DNA from: Undaria pinnatifida
Lineage: Eukaryota; Sar; Phaeophyceae; Laminariales; Alariaceae
NCBI GenBank assembly: GCA_012845835.1
Contig: JABAKD010000018.1
Location: forward strand, 7,664,701 to 7,728,700
Reading direction: 5' to 3'
Length of the DNA stretch: 64,000 nt
Part shown: positions 57,436-64,000 of the stretch, one piece after another
How positions within the stretch are numbered: the first letter of the stretch is position 1
How the letters are laid out: each line of letters begins with the position of its first letter
Position numbers and translations under genes: made by a program
The notes under the pieces: model-generated
The model's input: only the letters and a program-made list of their open reading frames with translations
Told to the model about the DNA's origin: nothing
Database searches by the model: none

Positions 57436-58149
57436 ATGTGTGTGTGAAGAAAAAAACAAAAAAATTAAAGCAGCCCATTCAAGGGAACACCAAAACAAAA
57501 CGAAAAATCTTACCCACGCTTTTTCGTTCGGGACCCAGACAGGGTGGGGGGATTACCAAAAACTAGCAACAAATAAAGGTGTAAGATGAAGCGTCTTTTT
57601 CTCGATTCGCACTGAAATCACAGTGCTTCGTTTTTTTCTTTCGTTTTGGCGTTTTTGGGAGTGTGCCTCTTTTTTTTTGGTTGCTGGCGTTGTTTTTCCC
57701 CCTGTTTATCCGCGTGATCTCGTTGTTGTCAATACCCAACGCCTTTGGAAGCTTTCCTCACAGGGTGTTTGCGAGGTTCCATGTTCGGCTGGGTAGGAAG
57801 TACATACAATAATACCATTGAAACCTACGATCGTCATAATCCAAGGCCAGCCCATCCCACGAAAAAATAGGTTAGAATTGAAAAAAATGCTATCGCATTT
57901 TTTTCTTTTTTTTTGACGAGCTTTTTTGGGTTGGGTTTGCCTGCTTACGACCTTCGTCGGATATTTTTTTTTTCAATTTTCTTCACCGGCCGTTTCGTGG
58001 GTTTGATTGGCCGTGGAGTGTGACTTTAGCCGGTTTCAAAGCTTTTGTTATATTTTTTCCACCTCAACCAAATCTTGGTATCCCTCGATCCCCATACTAA
58101 ACGGCTGCCTCTATGACAAGTTGTGTTTTTGTCTGCTATACCACCCCGG

Positions 58150-58482
58150 TACCCCATTCAGCTCCCCGCCTTCATGTTCCCGCTGGGGGCATGCTTCCGG
58201 TATCATTATTGATGCAGTGTCTCTCCTCCGCACCCCCCACTCTGTCGTGCATGGTGTTTTTTTTGTCGGTATGCCACCTTGTACGTACGCCCTGCAGCTT
58301 CTTGAGTTCGTTCTCCCTGGTGGAGGCATGTTTCCGGTAACTTCCTTAATGCGGTCCCCACCCCCTTTACCGCATAAGGTGTGTTTGGTCTGTTGTACTA
58401 CCTCATACGCACCTCCCGTTAGCTTCCCGCATTCAGTACCCCGATGGAGGCATGCTTCCGGTAATTTTGTTGATGTAGTGCG
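58150..58482 (+). pseudogene. Three decayed copies of the 58627 exon start
   Basis: GTTCCCGCTGGGGGCATGCT (58173), GTTCTCCCTGGTGGAGGCAT (58310) and AGTACCCCGATGGAGGCATG (58434), each followed by TTCCGGTAA/TC and TTGATG[CT]AGTG-like words, parallel TTGCTGCCCGGGGGAGGCAT at 58638. The spacing is about 125-200 bases and each copy includes preceding intron sequence (TGTTTTTNNCTGCTATACCA). Confidence 0.75.
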
Positions 58483-58626
58483 TCCCCCCCCCGCCCCCCT
58501 CGCCCTCCTTCACACCCACTCATCCCCCCGCCCCCGCTCCCTCCCCCACCTCTCTCCCCCCCCCCCCCTCCTCCTCGCATGGCGTGTTTTTGACCTGCTA
58601 TATCACGCGTGCGTGCCCCCCTACAG

Positions 58627-58758
58627 CTTCCCGCGTTTTTGCTGCCCGGGGGAGGCATGTCGCCGGTAACATTCTTGATGCAGTGCAACGTTTCCAAGAT
58701 TTCGCCGGGTGGGAAGGGATGCAAGTCGGTTACGATGCTCCTAGGGCATGCCAGCAAG
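58627..58758 (+). CDS. Candidate downstream exon of the CAP-Gly gene
   Basis: Bounded by CCTACAG and CAGCAAG|GTATGA. Two frames are open. The frame in phase with the previous exon begins LPAFLLPGGGMSPVTFLMQC. The other reads ASRVFAARGRHVAGNILDAV then QRFQDFAGWEGMQVGYDAPR and looks more protein-like, but needs a phase 1 donor upstream. Three decayed copies of its 5' half lie upstream. I am unsure of both frame and gene membership. Confidence 0.35.
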
Positions 58759-59990
58759 GTATGAATGTGTGATGGGATACGTGCTACAAACGGCCGGGCA
58801 GATTATTTTGGTCCTTTTTTTGTGTTTTTCGGCCTGGCGGGGCTCCCAAAGACGCACTACGCGTCATCGCATGCTGGAGGTGCAGCATATTCTTGGAAAT
58901 TTCTGAGCTCCTAGCATGAGGATGTCTGTCAAAATTTCACCCGAACCATGAGTTCGAAGACATTCGCTCGCCCATCCCGACCCGCATTTCTATGCGGTAG
59001 TCCTCAAGTACATCATGCTCTACATCAGTAAGATTGTCTATCACACTAGCCGGTAGATAGTTGAACGCATAGAGGAGCTCAAGCGGTCAGCTCAAGCGGT
59101 CAGATCAAGCGGTCAGATCAAGCGCTCAGATCAAGCGTTCAGATCAAGCGGTCAGAAACGCTAGTCCCGAAGAATGCAACCCATGCGGTGGGGCTCCTAA
59201 GACGCATGGCATAACTATTAGTGACTGGTGTTTCTTGCGCTCTTCGCTTGAGGGCCTTTGGACCATACTGTACCCTAAACATACCAAGGCTTTTCACGGA
59301 TCTCTGCCGCGAGTCGACGAGGGAAGAAAAATGGTGATTTTTTTTTCGTAACGCCTGTTACGATCGAGATATCTATCGTTTTTCGGTACACACATGCTGC
59401 GGTAAATAAAGAGTGTGAAACCATTTTTGTTTTTTGTTTTTTAAGAATGCACTGGAAAGTGCAACCGGGGTGACCAAACCAAATCCATGCCTTAGGGCAT
59501 GAAGAAAAAAAAGATTAATAAAATATTTGCAGAACAAAAACGACCTTCCGACCATTTTTTCGTTTTTTTTTGTTCGAGAATGGCGCCTCTATCGTACCAA
59601 AAGTCGGTAGCGATTTTCGGCAGAATCATTTTCCTTGACCCAAAAAAAAATACAAAAAAAATCCAGTTTGTCATGAATGTTGTGTACCTAGAGCAGGAGA
59701 TTGTTACAAGTACGAACTCCGGTTGCACTTCAGCTTTAAAACTGGATCGGTTTGTTGGCTCAGAAGGCGTGAGGCATATAGACGCCCTCAAGCGAGAACC
59801 CCCCAGACAAAAAAATGGCGAGCCTTTCTTACACCGTAGGATGTGGCTCGCGGCGAAAAAATGAAGGCACGTGCCGTAGTGGGGAGGGGGGGAGGAGGGC
59901 ACACGCTATGCCATGTGACCCCGGATCCGTGTTGCTACCGGGAGGTTGGTGCGAGGATAATAGATGGAATGGTAAAATAAATGAACCGGC
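58759..59990. other. Repeat-derived region without a gene
   Basis: Includes the interspersed repeat of 1-115 (58965-59100), a 12-base tandem (AGATCAAGCGGTC) at 59078-59155, and T-rich sequence. No supported coding region. Confidence 0.5.
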
Positions 59991-60720
59991 CCCGCGGGTG
60001 GGGTTAAGACGTATTTCTGAAACCCGCGGGTCGGGTTAAGAAGTATTTTTAAAACCCGCGGGTCGTTTTAAGAAGTATTTTTTAAACCCGCGGGTCGGGT
60101 TAAGACGTATTTTTAAAACCCGCGGGTCGGGTTAAGACGTATTTTTAAAGCCCATGGATCGGGTTAAGACGTATTTTTTAAACCCGCGGGTCGGGTTAAG
60201 AGGTATTTTTAAAACCCGCGGGTCGGGTTAAGAGGTATTTCTAAAACTCGCGGGTCGGGTTAAGAAGTATTTTTAAAGCCCGCGGGTCGGGTTAAGACGT
60301 ATTTCTAGAACCCGCGGGTCGGGTTAAGAAGTAGTTTTAAAGCCCGCGGGTCGGGTTAAGACGTATTTCTAAAACCCGCGGGTCGGTTTAAAAAGTATTT
60401 TTAAAACCCGCGGGTCGGTTTAAAAAGTATTTCTAAAACCCGCGGGTCGGGTTAAGAAGTATTTCTAAAGCACAAGGGTCGGGTTAAGACGTATTTCTAA
60501 AACCCGCGGGTCGGGTTAAGACGTATTTTTAAAGCCCACGGGTCGGGTTAAGACGTATTTCTAAAACCCGCGGGTCGGGTTAAGAAGTATTTTTAAAGCC
60601 CGCGGGTCGGGTTAAGACGTATTTCTAAAACCCGCGGGTCGGGTTAAGAAGTATTTCTAAAGCCCACGGGTCGGGTTAAGACGTATTTCTAAAACCCGCG
60701 GGTCGAGTCGGGCCGGGTCA
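59990..60720. repeat. Satellite, unit about 33 bases, about 21 copies
   Basis: Unit: AACCCGCGGGTCGGGTTAAG followed by A[CA]GTATTTNTAAA. Alternate units differ as AAGACGTATTTCTAAAACC versus AAGAAGTATTTTTAAAGCC, suggesting a higher-order dimer. It ends in GGGTCGAGTCGGGCCGGGTC, linking it to the CCCGACCCG satellite. Confidence 0.92.
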
Positions 60721-60961
60721 GGAGGTGTTGGAAATCTCACGAGTTCGAGTCGGGTCGGTCAGGAGGTGTTCGTGTATCACGGATCGGGCCGGGTCACCCG
60801 TGATCCGATCCGACCCCCCGCGAGAAGGGATCTGACCCGTGAAAGGCCATGCCTAAGTACAATCTTCAGAAAAGATGAAGGTGGAAGCCGGCGGATTTTA
60901 CGGGGGGGCGTGAAAGCTGTGTTTTTATGGGGTTCCTCGCGTAAACCCAATCCAACCCAAC

Positions 60962-61345
60962 CCTTTTAGAGCCCTCGAATCCCTCTTTATACTAATTTCA
61001 AGTGATTTCCCATTTCCCCCTAAAAACGGGGGGTTCCAGTTGTAACGGCGTTATTCCCTTTGAAGACTTTAAGAGCCCTCGAACCCCTCCCTATGCTAAT
61101 TTCAAGTTGTTTGTCCCCAAACACGGATTTCCAGTTGTAAAGGCGTTATATTCCCTTTGGAGCCTTTTTGAGCCCTCGAACCACTCCCTATACTGATTTC
61201 GAGTGATTCGTCCCCAAAAACGGGTTTCCAGTGTTGTGAAGGCGTTATTCCCTTTGAAGACTTCCGCGCCCTCGAACCCCTCCCTATACTTACTTCAAGT
61301 GATTTGTCCCCAAAACGGGTTTCCAGTTGTAAAGACGTTATTCTC
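60962..61345 (-). repeat. Tandem array of TTAA-MITE units, minus orientation
   Basis: Four head-to-tail units of about 95 bases: GAGCCCTCGAACCCCTCCCT, ATACTAATTTCAAGTGATTT, GTCCCCAAAAACGGGTTTCC, AGTTGTAAAGGCGTTAT. Same sequence as the single MITEs at 5574 and 31416. Confidence 0.88.
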
Positions 61346-61593
61346 TTCGAAGATTTTTAGATGGAAAAATTGAGCAACAAAACTGACGTTTGCAGCATCA
61401 GCCAGTTCGAAGCAACGCGGGGTGCTTCGATATTGGTGATACATTTCGTGTCCGGACTGCGCTATTGATGGTGAGATTAACAGCACAAGACGCACGATAT
61501 GATCGATCCCGTTCCTACTGCTGCACACAGACGGAGGCGGTCGCTAACATCGCGCGTGTCATGTGTTTGGTCGCTATATCCGGGCTCCCAAAA

Positions 61594-62085
61594 GGTTAAC
61601 CCCTCCACGATTGGAAACCCATTTTCGGGGACAAATTACTTGGAGTTAGTATCGGGAGATTTTTTAGGCTCTACGACTGGAAACCCATTTTCGGGGACAG
61701 TTTTTACTTGGAGTTAGTATCGGGAGTGCTTTGAGGCTCTACGACTGGAAACCTATTTTCGGGGGAAAATTAGTTGGAATTAGTATCGGGAGATTTTTTA
61801 GGCTGTACGACTGGACACCCATTTCGGGGACATTTTTTAGTTGGATTTAGTATCGGGAGATTTTTTAGGCTCTACGACTGGAAACCCAATTTTTCGGGGA
61901 CATTTTTTACTTGAAGTTAGTATCGGGAGTGTTTTTAGGACCTACGACTGGAAACCCTTTTTCGGGGACAAAGTACGTGGGGTTAGTATCGAGAGTTTTT
62001 CAGGCTTTACGACGGGAAACCCATTTTCGGGGACAAATCACATGGAGTTAGTATCGGGAGTGTTGTTAGGCTCTAAAGGGGTTGA
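61594..62085 (+). repeat. Tandem array of internal MITE units, plus orientation
   Basis: Six or seven units of about 75 bases: ACGACTGGAAACCCATTTTC, GGGGACAAATTACTTGGAGT, TAGTATCGGGAG, TTTTTAGGCTCT. The CCCCTTT end is present only at the outer edges (TTAACCCCTCCACG at 61595, CTCTAAAGGGGTTGA at 62070), so the core has multiplied inside one pair of ends. Confidence 0.88.
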
Positions 62086-62179
62086 GGAGCTCTAAGCCTC
62101 ACCCAAAATAAAAAAAATGGGGGAAAGAGAAATGAACGTACAACTTGATGAGTAATCCCGTGGCCTAGGGTATTTCACA

Positions 62180-62314
62180 AAAAGCCCTCGAACCCCTCCC
62201 TATACTAATTCCAAGTGATTTTGGGTTAACGCCCTTACAACTGGAAACCCTTTTTTTTACAGATTTACTTGAACTTAGTACGGGGAGGGATTTGGGGGCT
62301 CTCAAGGGGTTAAG
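62180..62314. mobile_element. MITE copy and partial copy in opposite orientation
   Basis: Minus partial (CCTCGAACCCCTCCCTATAC) at 62180-62222, then a plus copy from TTAACGCCCTTACAACTGGA to GGCTCTCAAGGGGTTAA. Confidence 0.75.
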
Positions 62315-62440
62315 GATTCCTAAAAATGCAGGAAATATTCTTCCCGACAAGTGCTTCCCTTTGTCGTAGCGACAACAGCCGATGAGCAAGCCCACCATGG
62401 GCTAGGCATGTAATGGTATTGATTTAAGGCCATGCCACCT

Positions 62441-62722
62441 TAGGGGTGGCGATTTTGAGCCAAAAAAAGGTATACCTATTATCGGTTGAGCTTCTCGAGT
62501 GAGGAATTATCGGTAGGGGTGGCGATTTTGAGCCAAAAAAAGGTATACCTATTATCGGTTGAGCTTCTCGAGTGAGGAATTATCGGTAGGGGTGGCGATT
62601 TTGAGCCAAAAAAAGGTATACCTATTATCGGTTGAGCTTCTCGAGTGAGGAATTATCGGTAGGGGTGGCGATTTTGAGCCAAAAAAAGGTATACCTCTTG
62701 CTGGTAGAGCTCCTCCAGTGAG
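62441..62722. repeat. 73-base tandem repeat, three full units plus one partial
   Basis: Units start at 62441, 62514, 62587 and 62660 with TAGGGGTGGCGATTTTGAGC, then CAAAAAAAGGTATACCTATT, ATCGGTTGAGCTTCTCGAGT. The first three are essentially identical, so the expansion is recent. The GCCAAAAAAAGGTATACCT word matches the S2 tail. Confidence 0.95.
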
Positions 62723-62867
62723 TACAAGTAACTACCGGTTATTCTGACCTTTTTAGGGGTGTACGAAGTATCATCTGTTTTTTTTTCAAGACTACGAGCG
62801 AATAGAAGTGTGGGTCGGTTGCGCGATTAAAGGAATGCCTGCCTTCTACGTCATTTTTTCGGGTGAT

Positions 62868-62920
62868 GATGTTGATGTTGATGTTGATGTTGATGTTGGG
62901 ATGTTGATGTTGGGATGTTG
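62868..62920. repeat. GATGTT microsatellite
   Basis: GATGTTGATGTTGATGTTG repeated with occasional GGGATGTTG. Confidence 0.9.
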
Positions 62921-63199
62921 AGTTTCTCATGGTAGGAAGCTATGAAACTTCCGCTGCAACCCTACCGTGCAATGGGCGTTAATACAAGCAAAAACGTTGC
63001 TACGCCTATCTTAGCACGGCTCCTTACCCCACGCAACCCGAGGAACGACCGGATATCGTAGGATAGCTTGCCACTGGTGCTTTTTCCTAGGATATGGGAT
63101 GGTTTGCTGAGTTGCATTTTCGTTTTTTTTACTGAAATTCAGTGTAGAGCTCATCAAGTGAGGAGCCCTCCCCCAAAAGCAGGGTTGTTTTCTTTATGG

Positions 63200-63655
63200 G
63201 GCGGATCTCCTTTCCCGCGTCGGACCCGGACACGGCCAGGACGATCGGACCCGACCTGTGGGATTTGGAAAAATTCCTGACCCAACCCGACCCGAGCCGT
63301 GAGATTTTGAAAGCTTTCTGACCCGATCCGACCTGACCCGTGAGATTTTGAAAACTTCCTGACCCGATCCGACCCGACCCGACCCGACCCGTGGGATTTT
63401 GAAAAGTTCCTGACCCGATCCGACGCGGCCCGACGCGTGAGGTTTTGAAAACTTCATGACACGACCCGACCCGACTCGACCCGTGAGATTTTGAAAACTT
63501 CCGGACCCGACCCGACCCGACCCGTGATATTTTGAAAACTTCCCGATCCGATCCGACCCGTCGGATTTCGAACACCTCCTTAAATGACCGGACCCGACTC
63601 GACCCGCGAGTTTTCGAAAACTTCCTGACCCGACCCGCGGGCCGGGTCATGATCC
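63200..63655. repeat. Satellite, unit about 40 bases with CCCGACCCG
   Basis: About ten units of CTGACCCGATCCGACCCGA then CCCGTGAGATTTTGAAAACT. Short relatives occur at 60760-60840 and 21908-21960. Open frames of repeated Arg/Val/Gly/Ser come from the repeat and are not genes. Confidence 0.9.
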
Positions 63656-64000
63656 GTGAAAACCCCTGAAAAGAAGTGAGGTGCTTCCTTACCGTAGTCT
63701 GTGAGTTCGATTACCATGTTACCATGTTACCATATTACCCTGGTATAATTTACTAATAGTTTGTCGCGGACTAGTTATCTGTCGTTGTAAATCGCTCACT
63801 ATATGTTATTTTATTTTTATAATTACTTCGAAGTAGTAGTCTGCAAGTTGTGGAGTAGTTTTTTGTCGTATCAAGTCGGACTAGATACTACCTGGTAGAT
63901 ACTAGAACTAGAACTAGAACTAGATAGTCATGTTTAGTGTAGTTATTTGGCCGGTTGGAAGCCCTTTGTGCAACGCGTTTTCGTTTTTGGTTTTGTGGTG

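Larger units (their letters stand above)
56933..58626. other. Intron or 3' region with S1 SINE and exon ghosts
   Basis: A (TTTTTG)n run at 57020-57065, S1 SINE on plus (57147-57435), then three decayed copies of the start of the 58627 exon candidate. Confidence 0.55.

Noticed and set aside
63129-63650. 173-codon Arg/Val/Gly/Ser repeat protein on minus
   Set aside because: It is the translation of the CCCGACCCG satellite.

Overview
This is nuclear DNA from a eukaryote with large, repeat-filled introns. I see no operons, ribosome binding sites or prokaryotic gene spacing. GT-AG introns (and one apparent GC-AG intron), CCCTAA-like repeats, a Pol III tRNA gene, hAT, LINE, SINE and TTAA-type elements, and a domain mix of type IA topoisomerase plus GRF fingers and a CAP-Gly protein all fit. 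A photosynthetic stramenopile such as a brown alga is my best guess for the lineage. That is inference and I cannot prove it from sequence alone.

Two large plus-strand genes account for nearly all the convincing coding sequence. The first, 455-33067, is the 3' two thirds of a DNA topoisomerase III gene (TOP3A type). Fifteen exons can be placed with matching splice phases. They carry the end of the type IA core, a long zinc-finger tail, three GRF zinc fingers and an RGG-like C-terminus ending at 33067. The exons with the catalytic tyrosine lie upstream of the window. The second gene, about 39793 to beyond 56932, encodes a CAP-Gly (microtubule plus-end type) protein with very long low-complexity segments, a predicted membrane segment and an acidic, coiled-coil-prone end. 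Its last exons lie around 58.6 kb or outside the window.

The rest is intron and intergenic DNA built from repeats. It holds two copies of an element carrying an OTU cysteine-protease reading frame (5.2-7.5 kb and 37.4-39.3 kb); a complete but internally deleted hAT transposon with target-site duplication (18192-20429); 5'-truncated LINE copies whose 3' ends run into poly(C); two tRNA-derived SINE-like families; a TTAA-flanked MITE family that has expanded in tandem at 61-62 kb; a tRNA-Arg(CCG) gene beside decayed tRNA halves; and several satellites.

The most striking feature is that many introns contain decayed copies of the neighbouring exon edge. Acceptor-side copies lie upstream of exons 2, 4, 5 and 6, and donor-side copies lie downstream of exons 2, 7 and 8. 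The same pattern recurs beside a candidate exon of the CAP-Gly gene. Introns here seem to have grown by local duplication of exon-intron junctions, and the same process may have produced the three GRF fingers. A second genome-scale signal is the palindrome TACCWGGTA, found at least 15 times in 64 kb and never in the exons I placed.
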